The notes under the pieces: generated by a model
Seen by the model: only the letters and a program-made list of their open reading frames with translations
What the model was told of the DNA's origin: nothing
The model's database searches: none
Position numbers and translations under genes: made by a program
Assembly: GCA_036927565.1 (NCBI GenBank)
Contig: JAYESD010000002.1
Coordinates: 232,645,605 to 232,709,604 of the forward strand
Length of the DNA stretch: 64,000 nt
Origin: Tuctoria greenei
Lineage: Eukaryota; Streptophyta; Magnoliopsida; Poales; Poaceae
Direction: 5' to 3'
Shown: positions 41,353-52,362 of the stretch, piece by piece
Layout of the letters: every line of letters starts with the position of its first letter
Numbering within the stretch: the stretch's first letter is position 1

Positions 41353-42137
41353 ATGGTCTGGCCACGAAAGTTCCGGCCACACATGCCGGAGAAGTACGAC
41401 GGGAGTGACAACCCGAGTGAGTTCCTGCAGATCTACTCCATCGCGATACTAGCTGCAGGAGGCGACGAGGCCATCATGGCCAACTACTTCCCCGTCGTCC
41501 TGACTGGCCTAGCCCGGTCATGGCTCATGAACCTGCCCCAGGGGTCCATTACCACCTGGGATGAACTGTGCCGACAGTTCGTGGCAAACTTTGACAGTTC
41601 CTACAAGTGCCCCGGCACAAAGCTTGACCTTCACCCGTCAGACAGCGCACTGGAGAGACGCTGCGATCATTCATCCAGCGGTTCTCTCAGGTCTTCAGCA
41701 AGCTGGGCACGACGCGCACGATGCTGAACCCAAACAAGTGCGTCTTTGGGGTTTCAGTGGGGAAGCCCCTGGGTTTCTTTGTCTCACACCGAGGAATTGA
41801 AGCTAACCCAGAGAAGATCAAGGCGATAGAGCTGATGCGGCCACCGGCCCGCATCAAGGATGTGCAGAAGCTTGCAGGGTGTTTGGCGGCCCTCAGCCGG
41901 TTCATCTCAAGACTGGCTGAGCGAGCGCTCCCCTTCTTCAAGATTCTACGAAGGTCGGGTACTTTTGTGTGGACCGAGGAAGCGGAAGCAGCGTTCCAGG
42001 AGCTCAAGAAGCACCTGACGACGCTCCCCATCATGGTGGCGCCGGAGCCCGGCGAACCACTCCTGCTCTACATCACCGCAACAATGGAGGTGGTCAGCAT
42101 GGTCTTGGTTGCGGTGCGGCCGGAACTGCTGCCATAG
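41353..42137 (+). pseudogene. Element D gag core fused to RT thumb by internal deletion
   Basis: 41353-41640 encodes the Retrotrans_gag region (FRPHMPEKYDGSDNPSEFLQ, ARSWLMNLPQGSITTWDELC). A frame change occurs near 41640-41650. Then the gag word GETLRSFIQRFSQV joins directly, in frame, to FSKLGTTRTMLNPNKCVFGV of the RT thumb (joint near 41690). Missing are the rest of gag with its CCHC knuckle, the protease and the RT fingers and palm with the catalytic Asp pair. The frame continues through PPARIKDVQKLAGCLAAL and the start of RNase H to TAG at 42135. Confidence 0.82.
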
Positions 42138-43300
42138 CAAGCACACGAGGGAGCCCCGGGAAGGAAGCTGAGCCTCATGACCTGCATCCAGCGGAGGACC
42201 CCCTTGTTGTGTGCCCCAGTGACCAAGAGGCCTCCGGGTCCCAGCCCCCGGAGGTCCAACTAGATCCTGGGGGCCACATTCCCCAAGATGCGGACACATC
42301 GCAAGGAGCTCAGAACCCCCCAGGGAGGGTTCGGACCTCCCAACGGCCTGTATACTATATCAGTGAGGTCCTCCATGAAGAAAAAACAAGGTATCTGGAG
42401 GTACATAAACTGCTATATGCAGTGCTCATAGCGTCGAGGAAGCTCCAGCATTACTTCCAGGCTCACCGGGTTTCAGTGGTGACCTCCTTCCCACTAAAAA
42501 CCGTGCTCCACAGCCCCAACTCAACTGGCAACATTGCCAAGTGGGCAGCGGAGCTGGCGGAGTTCGAGCTGGAGTTCCTACCTCGACATGCGGTCAAGAG
42601 CCAAGCACTGGCGGACTTCTTGGCAGAATGGACTCCATCGCCAAGCAGCCCAGGGGGCCCGAACAACGGAGAAACGGTGCCCAAGGCTCCAGTTTTCACC
42701 GATCCCCCCTGGACACTCTACTTCGACGGCTCCTCGCGGAAGCAGGGGGCCGGGGCCGGGGTCCTGCTCCTCACCCCGACTGGGGAGCAGTTCAAGTACA
42801 TGGTGCGACTCAACTTCAAGGCGACAAACAACATAGCAGAATATGAAGCCCTAATCTTTGGGCTAAAGACTGCCCTGACTCTCAATGTCCGTCAGCTTAT
42901 GGCTAAAGGTGATTCCCAGCTGATCATCAAGCAAGCCAAAGGGGAGTGCAGCTGCAACGAGACGCAACTAGCATCATACTTGCTGCACGTCCGAAACCTC
43001 GAAAAGGACTTTGAAGTCTTGAAGTCTTGGACTTGTGCCATGTACCCCGAGCCGACAACTGAGTCGCAGATGACCTGTCAACAAAGGCCTCCACAGGGGC
43101 CCCAGTGCCTGAAGGAGTCTTTGCAAGGACGTTACGACGACCAACCGCCCGAGCAGCCGAACCGGGCGAAGGTGGCGAGCTCAGCACCTCGAAGCTGGCA
43201 ATCCTGGTGGCCCTGCTACCATGGAGCCCGCCAAGGATCGTATGCGCCACCGGGAGCTCCGAGCTACCGGGCGCCCAAGATCCAGAGGCTCAAGTAAGTC
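42138..43300 (+). pseudogene. Element D RNase H and second (archaeal-type) RNase H
   Basis: After a stop and linker, RPVYYISEVLHEEKTRYLEV and VLHSPNSTGNIAKWAAEL (about 42340-42570) complete the Ty3 RNase H. LEFLPRHAVKSQALADFLAE leads to the second RNase H: PWTLYFDGSSRKQGAG, NIAEYEALIFGLK and MAKGDSQLIIKQA (about 42708-42960), with the acidic D-E-D residues intact. The frame is lost near 43050, before the integrase. This is the best-preserved double-RNase-H segment in the window. Confidence 0.8.
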
Positions 43301-44545
43301 CCGATGCATGGATCTCGGAGGTCCAGGACTACTTGAAAGACAACATCCTTCTCGAAGAACATGCCCTGGCAGAAAGGATAGTCCGCATGGCTAAGAGGTA
43401 CACGTTGGTGGAAGGGGATCTCTACCGGCGTGGCGCCAACGACATCCTGCTGCGTTGCATTACCTGGGAGGAGGGCTGCGACTTGCTCGCAGAGATCCAT
43501 GGAGGCGAGTGTGGGAACCACGCGTCATCCCGCACGCTGGTCGGAAAAGCCTTTCGGCATGGCTTTTACTGGCCGATAGCACTCCAGGATGCCGCCGAGT
43601 TGGTCAGGAGATGCAAGGCGTGCCAGTTCCATGCCAAGCAGATCCACACACCAGCCCAGGCGCTGCAGATGATCCCACCCTCATGGCCATTCGCTGTATG
43701 GGGGTTGGACATCCTAGGACCCTTTACTAGAGCCGTCGGAGGATTTCGGCACCTCTACGTCGCCGTAAACAAGTTCACCAAGTGGCCAGAAGCCGCCCCA
43801 GTCGTCACCATCAACAAGCAGTCAGTAGTCAAATTCATCAAGTCGATCGTCTGTCGGTTTGAGGTCCCGAACAGAATCATCACTGATAACACGACCCAGT
43901 TCACAAGTGCAGCGTTCTAGGAATACTGCGAGGACCTTGGGATCCAAGTCTGTTATGCATCTGTCGCTCATCCAGAGAGCAGTGGACAGGTCGAGAGGGC
44001 CAATGCAGAGATCCTCAAGGGCCTCAAGACTCGCACATTCTCACACCTTGAGAGGCATGGTGCAAACTGGGTAGACGAGCTTCCATGTGCACTGTGGGCT
44101 AGCCAGACATCAACCAGCCGGGCCACTGGGGAAACGCCTTTCTTCCTGGTGTACGGGGCGGAGGCCGTCCTCCTCCCCAGAAATTACCAGGGTCTCCCCC
44201 CGTGCCCGGGTGTACGACGAAGCCACGCAGGACCAGCTCCGGCGTGAAGACGTGGACCTCGTCGACGAGGGACGAGTAAGAGCGGCTCTCCAAAATGCAC
44301 GGTACAGGCAGACGCTCCGGCGCTACCACCAGAGGACCGTGCGGAGTAGGGAGCTAAAGGTAGATGACCTGGTGCTGTGTCGCATACTCTCCTGAGAAGG
44401 GGCTAACAAACTCTCCCCCAGATGGGAGGGCCCTTTCCGGGTTACGGAGGTATGCCGCCCTGGGTGCGTCCGCCTAGCTACGGAGGATGGAGAGCGACTG
44501 CCTAATCCCTGGAACATCGAGCACCTCCTTAAGTTCTACCCCTAG
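43105..44545 (+). pseudogene. Element D integrase
   Basis: The frame 43105-43920 carries RIVRMAKRYTLVEGDLYRRG, the zinc-binding H2C2 region (HGGECGNH...CKAC), WGLDILGPF and ITDNTTQF. A TAG at 43918-43920 (Gln codon in relatives) precedes the third part, SSGQVERAN, so all three DDE residues are present but split by a stop. The C-terminus reads to DELPCALWASQTSTSRATGE, then shifts frame near 44180 and ends around 44545 (LPNPWNIEHLLKFYP). Confidence 0.8.
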
Positions 44546-45340
44546 ACCAGTGTCAGGACAGTTTTCTTTCATTGTAAAAGGTACATGGTGCCTAGGAACG
44601 GTACTTAGGGCAACTAAAGCTCCACGCGCGAGGCTTCGAGCGCACATTTCGCTTAGCCTGGTCCGGAACCCTAAGTAGGTGCACTCGATTTCCTTTGCCG
44701 TCCGAGCCGGGTCGTTCCCTTGTAAAACACGTCCCATCTTATGGGAGACCGCAATGAAAGATTGTTGTCCTACCCTGTATAGGGTCCCTCATTCAAAAAA
44801 TTATCTTTAATTTTTTATGATATGGCTATGCGTTCGCTGTAGCTCGTGATCTATCATGGGCGCTGTCATCTTCCCTGCTCTAGCAATAGTGGGAGCCTTG
44901 CTGTCTGGTTGCAGGTGGGGTTGCTTGAGGTACCTGCAATGTGCTTGGGGCCTCGGATGTTCCCATACTCGGGGGGCTGTGTCTCCAGATGGTCTTCCCC
45001 GAGAAAAGCTTACGTCGAGCGGGAAGTCCAGGGGCACAGCCTGCTTAGCCTGGTCCTGTACCCTAAGCCTCTGCGCCCTGCCTCCCCAGCGCTACAGCTG
45101 AGTAGCTGGGGGCCAGATGGACCACCCTTAAGTAGTATGGATAGCGAGCCCTAGGTGCAGACGCACTAAATTACCCAAGCCCCATGAGTCAGCCCAAGAT
45201 CGTAAGTCAAGCGACACCAAAAAGGAGCAGGGAAACAATGACCAGCGGCCAGAATTACTTCTCCCGTTTTTTGATCTATACGCAGGTCTTCAAGGAATTA
45301 TCCTGGCAATAACCATCAAGGTACCCACGAAGATGGTGGG
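44546..45340 (+). other. Element D 3' internal region, no gene
   Basis: Non-coding stretch between pol and the tandem repeats. GCCTGGTCCGGAACCCTAAG (44657) and GCCTGGTCCTGTACCCTAAG (45047) are a direct repeat. No convincing frame on either strand. Confidence 0.55.
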
Positions 45341-45540
45341 CACCACTGGACCAAGGCTCTCGTGGCACCCCAGGGGGCCCACCGTCGACCTTTCACTAGA
45401 GATGGTGGGCACCGCCGGACCGAAGCTCCGGTGGTACCCCCAGGGGGCCCGCCGTCGATGTTTCACAGAAGATGGTGGACACCGCCGGACCAAAGCTTCG
45501 GCGGCACCCCCAGGGGGCCCGCCGTCGATGTGCCTGAATA
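45341..45540 (+). repeat. Element D 3' tandem repeats, 69-70 bp
   Basis: Three units start CACCACTGGACC/CACCGCCGGACC at 45341, 45410 and 45480. Each contains the palindromic CCCCAGGGGGCCCRCCGTCGA core and ends GATGGTGGG/A. It is shared with elements B and C. Confidence 0.88.
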
Positions 45541-45839
45541 CTCAGCTACGGCAATGCTACCTACGCATCCTAGGCTCCCCTGCAACCGTCTGCCCTAAGT
45601 CTCAAGTGTTGACGGGTGTGCCCACAACAACTGGCCACACCTGTCAGGGGGCCACGCTCTGGGGGACGGCAGGTCCTAGAAGCTAAGGAACAACAAGCAA
45701 TCAGAAGATATTGCAAGAAATAAAAGCATGCTGAGTATAAGGGGCACGATAGGCAGATTTTTTGTTCTAAAATAAAAAGTTTGCCACCACAACCAGCTAC
45801 AGACAAAAGCTGAAAGAAACACAAAACATAAACAGCGCA

Positions 45840-48800
45840 CGGGGAGCCCTCAGCTGCTCTGCTAGAACCTTGAGGTGATGAGCGCCATCGCATCCGAGAC
45901 TTAAGACTTGGCAGCCTCCTCCCTCTCGGCGATGGGCCCCTCAAGGACCGGCTGCAGAGAAACGTCGGGGTACCAGCTCCGGTAGCAGGACAGGATGTGC
46001 GTCGCCACCTCCTTCAACAGCATCCTCCCCTCTGCCTCCAGCTGGTTGTCGATGATGGCCCCCAGCGAACGCATCCTCGAGCTGGTGGAGTCAAGGTCGG
46101 GAACACCTGGCTCACCTCCTGCGCCGGTTCTCCCACGCGCACGGGGCTGAAGCCGAGCGGCACCAGAGCCGAGTCGGTGCCGCCAAGGAACTCCCAGACC
46201 TTCTGGGCCTCAGCAAAGCGCGACGCCCGGAGCTCCTGCACCTCCTGCTGGGCCGCCGCCAACGCCCGGGGGCCGCCATCCAGGAACCACTTCTCCTTGG
46301 CCGCCAGGGCCCTCTCACGCTCGCTGACCTCCCGCTCGCGGCGGCTAAAGTCACCCTCCTTGAGGGTGACGTTGAACTCGCGGTCCAGGAAGGCCTAGCG
46401 CTCGGCGAGCTGGGCTTGCTCCGCTTTAGCCAAGGCAGCGTCCCAGCGGTCTAGCTCGGCGGCGCGGTCCCTCGCCCCTTCCTGCTGGAGGACGAGCCGG
46501 CGGGAGGTCGCCTCCACCTCGGCCTGCTTCGCCGCCAACTCCTACTCCCGTTCGGCAAGAGCGTCTTCCCGGTGAGAAAGCAGCTGCTGGAGCTCCTCGC
46601 AGGACTCAAGACGGGAGCTGGCCTCAGCATGGATAGCCGTGGCGTCCGCCTTCAGCTTCTGGGTGACGACGTCCAGTTGAGCGATGAGCTCGCACTCCTG
46701 CTCGAGGATCTTCATCTCCTCCCGAACAACCGCCTCCCGCTGAGCCGCTCGGCTCTTCGCCAGCCAGGTCCGAGCCTCCAGGGTCCTCGCCCATTGCCGG
46801 AGCCGGTCATCCTCGTCTTAAAGCCGCCCTTTCTCCCGGGAAAGGGCTGCCTGAGCCTGCCGGAAGCCGAAGTAGGCCACGGCCATGGCCTCAGACAGGG
46901 GGACGGGCTCCACAGTGGCAGCGGGTCCTTGCCTCCCCACTTCTTCAATATCATCCTCCATTTGGAGGACCCCTGGGGAGACGGGGACCAGAGCTCCCCC
47001 AATCTGAGAAGGCGGGGGGGGGGGGGGGGGGGGGCACCGCCAGAAGAAGGCGCGTCGCCCCCAAGGGCCCCCTCCCCGGTGGCGGCACCCGGGGCGGCAG
47101 CACCAGCCAACGTAGCGGTGTCGGACGGTGCGGCGGCATCGGCCGGCGCGGAGTAGCCGGTAGATATGGAGTCGTTGGCGGGCGCGGCGACAGTCGCCGG
47201 CGCCTGCGGTTGGGCTTTAGCAGCTGTTGCGGCGGTCTCGGGCACGGAGGCCCACGGCACCCCGGCGGTAGCAGCCCGGTGCATCGGAGCGGGGCCCGAG
47301 GCTGCAGAGGAGCCCCGTGAGCCGGCTGGAGCGGCATACCCCCCAGCAGAAGGGCCTGTGGATGAAGAAGGAGTTGCAGTAGTGGTGCTGAAATCAAGCA
47401 AACCTAGATCATAAGGAAATGACAGGGTAAGCACACAGCAAAGATCACCCAAGATAAAATCTATGCAGGCTTACCAGGGTACGTTGAAGTTCCATCGCTT
47501 CCCGAAAGGGTTGGGGGGGGGGGGGTTCGGACCCCCCGAACCTGCGACGGGGGCCGCTGAGTGTGCTGGGGGGGCCTGTGGTGGAGGAGTCGACGGCACC
47601 CCCGAAGTCTGGCGCTCCTCCAAATGGCGGGGGAACGCTGGGGTCCCATCTGCGTTGAGGAGCCTCCCTCTCTTGCGCGTCGAGGATTCAGGAGGCAAAG
47701 TGGCGCCACCAGCATCCTGACGAGGGGCGAAGGGAGCTGACGGCGGTGGACGGGCACCCTTCTTGGGGGACGGGTCCGACACCGGCACAGGTGCTTTCCC
47801 TTTCCCCATATCAGCAGATGTCCTGAAACCTCCCCACTGATGATGCTGGAAATCGCTTGAGGTGCCATCGCTTGAGGCATCTTCACCGCTTGGGGGAGCC
47901 CCGCCTCCCTCAGCGTCGTCGAAGATGTTGACCCCCCGGAACGGGTCCCCGATCTAGCCCTGTGCCAGCCCGGACTCATCGAGCATCGGCATTGCCTTCA
48001 GAAGCCGCCTCTTCAGCTCGGAGTCTGAGCATAGGGGGCGGCAGGCCGTCGAAAGGGCCAGTCCCTCAGGGGAGATGTCGTCGGGGCAGACCCGGGTCAG
48101 CATGTCGTGCAGCTGCTGCTCGTCCAGGTCGAGTTGGGGCCGGTCTCGAGCCGGGTGCAGTCCGACAGGCCGGTGAACATCCACGCCGGGCGGGTGCCGC
48201 GCTGGAGCGGAGCTATGCGGCAGGACATGAAGTCCCTCAGCACCATGGCAGAGGACAGCCCGTGGTCCGCCAGCATCTGGATCCTCTCCAACAATGTGTT
48301 GAACGCCTCCTCCAGCTCTGGGCGCTCCTCCCAGAATGACCGGTCATGGGCTTCGATCTTGGCGATCATCCAGTCTTCGTGCCACTGATCCCATCGTGCA
48401 GAGTTGAAGGAAGCAATGTACCTCGAAGGGACCTTGGTTCGGCGCTGGAAGTAGTAAGCGCCGAGATGCTCCTTCGAGCTTCTGCCAGTAGCCCTCAGTA
48501 CAAAAAGTACCTGAAGAGCTTCACCGACGGCATCACCCCCACGAACATCTCCCAGAGGTGAGCGAAGACCTCCAGCATGGCGATCGAGTTCGGCGCGAGG
48601 TGGTGGAGTTGGAGGCCGAAGGTCTCCAAGAGCATGACCAGGAAGGAGGACGCAGGCGGGACGAAGCCGGCCAGCACATACGATGAAAATAGCACCATCT
48701 CCCTGGCGGAGAGGCTTAGCGGCAGCCTCCCGGGACGGAGCCACTTCTCCTGCTCAGGAGCGTGCCAGCCAAGAAGCTGGCGCATGGGGGCCACGTCAGC

Positions 48801-48908
48801 GGACCTGGACAGCCGGGACTTGGCCAGGATGCTTGCCATGAGGATCAAAGGAGGAGGCTCTTGAAGGGGAGATCGGGAGCTAGAGCGCAAGAATTGGGCT
48901 TGGGGCAA
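45840..48908 (-). pseudogene. Element D antisense accessory ORF (PF04195-like, then coiled coil)
   Basis: Read leftward from about 48908, the N-terminal frame contains SLSAREMVLFSSYVLAGFVP, then PPASSFLVMLLETFGLQLHH and MFVGVMPSVKLFRYFLY, the conserved block of the 'putative gypsy type transposon' domain. A second frame (to 48097) has EHLGAYYFQRRTKVPSRYIA and WHEDWMIAKIEAHDRSFW. 47979-47471 and 47452-46712 are Pro/Ala/Ser linkers with a basic STRKRGRLLN motif (about 47675), possibly nuclear. 46900-45900 encodes a coiled coil rich in Glu, Ala, Arg. At least four frame changes; introns GT-AG near 47400-47470 and about 47810 are likely. The G runs at 47014-47034 and 47513-47525 lie in it and may hold sequencing errors. 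Confidence 0.72.
47014..47034 (+). repeat. G21 homopolymer
   Basis: Twenty-one G in a row inside the linker of the accessory ORF (poly-Pro on the minus strand). A shorter G13 run lies at 47513-47525. Length is error-prone, and quadruplex formation is possible. Confidence 0.85.
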
Positions 48909-49376
48909 GAAGGCACGAGCGCAAGGATGCAGAGGCGGAAGAAAGGACCCTCAGGGGGAAAGGTCTCTTTTTATTCACCTCTGCAAGCCAACAGATGCAA
49001 CGTGTGAATCGCCGTGGCCTTAGTAGAAGAGCAACCGACCCGCATAGGCAATGACATGAGGGCCCGGACCGCTCGACAAAGAAGGCGAGCCGGGTGGCTA
49101 ACTATGCGGGAGGTAACTCGGCGGTTTCTGAAAAGGCAAAAGCAGCGGAAGTGCAGGAGCCACCTTGGGAACCACCGCAGTTAAAGGCGGAAGTCATGTC
49201 GCGCGGCGCCTGTCCAGTGCCTCCGCTTACCCAGGGGAGGCACGTCGCCACAACGGCAGGGACGTGTCGCCCGGGGAACTGCCCCGAATTGGAATCGAAA
49301 GGGTTGCACGGGAAGATGAAGAAGAAGACCCCACCTGCGGTATTGACGACTCTCCCGAGGTGGGCTCGAGGGCCAC
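48909..49376 (+). other. Promoter side of the antisense ORF and polypurine tract
   Basis: No ORF is supported. On the minus strand a TATA-like AATAAAAAGAGACC (about 48960-48980) lies about 70 bp upstream of the accessory ORF start and could be its own promoter. GGTGGGCTCGAGGGCCAC at 49359-49376 is the polypurine tract before the 3' LTR. Confidence 0.45.
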
Positions 49377-50418
49377 TGTCGGTACCCCGTAGACCGGGTA
49401 CCCCTACGAACAAGGACAAAACGGCTAAGGACTCGACCTCTATTTAAGAGGTCGAGTCCGAGGCTGCCACGTTGTAGAGGGAAGGACCAGATCCTACCTC
49501 TCCACCGGGACAGGCTCCCGGGCTTCCACGTGGCCGGTAGAGCTGGACCCTTGCCCCCTCGCTGAGGCGGGCTTCGGGGATGCCATGTGGCCAATCGGGA
49601 CCTCGGAACGAGGCCTGCTTCCTCGCGGGGAAAGGCACTGGAACTACCACGTGGCCCGCAGGGCTGAGCCTCCACCCCTCCGCAGGGGTGGGCTCCGAAT
49701 GCGCCACGTGGCCTGTACCATCGAGTGCTCAACTCCCCACGGAGGCAGGCTCCGGCACGACCACGTGGCATGCGGCCAACTCAGTGCGGTAGGAGGCCAC
49801 AGAAAAGGAAGGTGTGCACTGCTCCAACAGGCATTAAAGTACGCGCGTCTTCCCCAGGCGAAGCGGAGTCGCGCAGGCATAAGTCAAGGCTCCAGTGTCC
49901 TGTCTTGTCCAAGTAGCCGGTACAGACCCACGCCGCAACGCGGATGAATGGGCCGCAGGGACAAGACGGACGGGACGTGCACCACCATCATCACCAACTA
50001 TGTGTAGCCCTGGCGCACGACGCGGCGGAACGGCGCATTGACGCTCCTGACAAAGGGAAGTAGATAGCATTTAATCCTAGATCTTGTATAGGATTCGGCT
50101 CTCCCCAGGCCCACTTGTCGGGTCCTGGGCCCCACCTTGTGACTGCAGAGTCCTTGGACTATAAAAGGACTTTGCAGACAACCTCCACGGAGGACGGCAT
50201 TAGAACGATTGAAACCCACACACGATTAAGCAAGGCAATACACAAACACTCCCGTGGACGTAGGGTGTTACGCTCTGGCAGCCCGAACCACGTAAACCCA
50301 ATGTGTTCACCATCTCGCTGCGCTCAATCTCCCGGGACTAGCCCTCGTGAATCCAAAGAACCTCCGCGGGCTGCTCTCTAAGCAGGTCCGGGGGAAGTGT
50401 CGTTTAAGACCTTCGACA
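49377..50418 (+). repeat. Element D 3' LTR
   Basis: It starts TGTCGGTACCCCGTAG and ends CCTTCGACA, and aligns to the 5' LTR throughout. By eye, mismatches are denser in the first 300 bp (CpG-rich) than in the rest. TATAAAAG at 50160. Confidence 0.93.
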
Positions 50419-50423
50419 GCTGT
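50419..50423. repeat. Target-site duplication GCTGT, right (element D)
   Basis: GCTGT directly follows CCTTCGACA. A perfect 5-bp duplication shows that this is one original insertion event, not a recombinant. Confidence 0.92.
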
Positions 50424-51441
50424 GAAATCGTCGCGATACCATATTATTCGCCACGAGTGTGAAATCGCCGCGATACCGTACTATTCACCATGGAAGTGAA
50501 ATCGTTGCAACACTGTAGTATTCGCCACGAATGTGAAAACGTCGTGATACAATATTATTTGCCACGAGTGTGAAATCATCGCGATACCGTAGTATTCGCC
50601 GCGGATGTGAAAATGTCGCGATACCATATTATTCGCCACGCGTGTGAAATCGTCGCGATATCGTACTATTCGTCACAGATGTGAAATCGTTGCAACACCA
50701 TACTATTTGCCACGAATGTGAAAACATCGCGATACCATACTATTTGCCACGAGTATGAAATCGTCACGATAACGTACTTATCACCACAGATGTGAAATCG
50801 TCACAAATAACATACTATTCGTTGCAATACGTTAAATCATCGCCATACGTTAAACCGTTGCAATACCATACTATTTGCCATGAACGTGGAGTCGTTGCAA
50901 TACCATACTTTTTGCCATGAATGTGGCATCATTGCAACACCGTTATTTTCGTTGCAATACATTAAATCATTGCAATATGTTAAAACGTTGCAATACCATA
51001 CTATTTGCCACGAACGTGGAGTCGTTGCAATACCATACTTTTTGCCACGAATGTGGCATCATTGCAACACCGTTATTTTTGTTGCAATACGTTAAATCGT
51101 CGCAATACGTTAAACCGTTGCAATACCATACTATTTGCAACGAACGTGGAGTCGTTGCAGTACCATACTTTTTGCCACGAATGTGACATCATTACAACAA
51201 CGATATTTTCGCCGCAATACGTTAAATCGTCGGAATACGTTAAACCGTTGCAATACCACACTATTTGCCACCAACGTGGAGTCGTCGCAATACCATACTA
51301 TTTTCCACGGATGTCAGGTCGTCGCAATAACCTATTGCCACGGCTGTTATCGCCACGAGTCGGAAAAACTATTGCGATGTTCTATTTTGTTGCAACAACA
51401 ACCTATCGCGACGAATTTTGACCTATTGCAATGATTTTTTT
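50424..51441 (+). repeat. CACTA right subterminal array, outer part
   Basis: From 50424 to about 50815 a 37-bp unit (CGCCACGAATGTGAAATCG, then TCGCGATACCATACTATT) repeats about ten times (unit starts 50449, 50486, 50523, 50560). From 50871 a larger unit of 130 bp takes over (CTATTTGCCACGAACGTGG at 50871, 51001, 51131 and 51261). The motif CCACGAA is shared with the left array but unit lengths and arrangement differ. Confidence 0.88.
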
Positions 51442-51471
51442 TCGTTTCAATAACCCGGAATCCTGGTAGTG
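51442..51471 (-). repeat. CACTA right terminal inverted repeat
   Basis: It ends GGAATCCTGGTAGTG. Its reverse complement, CACTACCAGGATTCC, pairs with the left end. Confidence 0.92.
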
Positions 51472-51474
51472 ATT
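51472..51474. repeat. Target-site duplication (ATT), right
   Basis: ATT directly follows ...CCTGGTAGTG. It matches the left copy and lets the copia gag frame resume without a shift. Confidence 0.9.
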
Positions 51475-52362
51475 CGTGAATCTACTATCATGAGTTCACT
51501 TACTTTAGATGTGCTATAGTCCAAGTTAAAAACTCATGAAATTGACATAATATCACGTAAGAACCCCAACAAGTCTATTGCTTTTGTTTCTCAACGTGAC
51601 ATGCCTAGTTCTGGTCAAACATCGTCTTGTGGTACACTTTCTTTGCTGTCCTCTCTAACCCTTGAACAGATTGAGGAGTTTCCAGAGGAGGAGCTAGGGC
51701 TCATCTCTACCCGGTTCTCAAAAGCATTGCAAAATGTGAGAACTAGAAGGAGAGGAAGCTCCAAACCTCAACGATGCTTTGAATGTGGTAAGACAGGACA
51801 TTTTCGTTTAGATTGCCCTAACCTTTTAGGTCCTACTTCCCGGGACGAAAAGAAAACAAGAACGAAGCACTCCTCCGCAAAAGATACAAAGAAAAAGAAG
51901 GGTTTTACAGGACGTCAATTGGTGAACAGTTTTATCTCAGCACTCCAGGAACTTGGCTCAAGCGACGTGGACATTGGAAGTTATGAAGATGAAGATGATT
52001 TGGCAAACTTGTGCTTCATGGTGGTCAAGTCAATATCAAGTATGGAGGAGGCAGAACACAACAGCGACAATGAAGAGGTGTGTCCTACTTGCGAAGAAAT
52101 GTGTGATGCTATTTCTCGTGCCACTGTTATTGCTAAGAAAAAGGACAAAAAGCTTAGGGACAATGCTGTTAAAATTGAGTCACTAGAATCTGAAATTAAT
52201 CTTTTGAAATCCTTGATTCCTAGTGATGATTCTTGTTACTCATGTGATTTAATATATGAACAATTGTCCTCCCTAATAAGTGCACATACCTCCACACTTG
52301 ATAAACTTGAACTTGAAATTGAAAAAACAAAAAGCTTGATGCACTTAATATTGGAAACTTAA
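51472..52362 (+). pseudogene. Copia gag, C-terminal part with zinc knuckle
   Basis: The gag frame resumes at the duplicated ATT codon (51472), hits a TAG at 51517-51519, and is then open to 52360. It contains LSLLSSLTLEQIEEFPEEEL, the CCHC knuckle CFECGKTGHFRLDC (about 51775-51816), a Lys-rich stretch (SAKDTKKKKGF), and a Glu/Lys coiled coil (DKKLRDNAVKIESLESEINL). The frame changes at about 52363 into the next segment. Confidence 0.82.

Larger units (their letters stand above)
39466..50418 (+). mobile_element. Tat-lineage Ty3/gypsy element D, complete ends, 10,953 bp
   Basis: Two LTRs (1043 and 1042 bp), a perfect GCTGT duplication, gag and pol on the + strand, tandem repeats, and an accessory ORF on the minus strand before the 3' LTR. 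Pol has two RNase H domains, diagnostic of the Tat lineage. The stretch from the end of gag to the RT thumb is deleted, so protease and the RT active site are missing; the element cannot move on its own. It sits inside the right subterminal array of the CACTA element, so it is the youngest insertion of the nest. Confidence 0.93.
11664..51471. mobile_element. Giant CACTA (En/Spm) DNA transposon with about 20 kb of cargo
   Basis: The element runs from CACTACAAGGATTCC to its inverted counterpart GGAATCCTGGTAGTG, spans 39,808 bp and is flanked by ATT duplications. Removing gypsy element D and one copy of its duplication leaves about 28.85 kb. It contains subterminal repeat arrays at both ends, a TNP2-type transposase (minus, left) and a TNPA-like gene (plus, right). 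The interior holds DUF4283-like, F-box-like and Ulp1-like genes and five RLD-core genes. It lies inside the copia gag. Transposase genes are broken, but the cis ends look serviceable. Confidence 0.92.
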
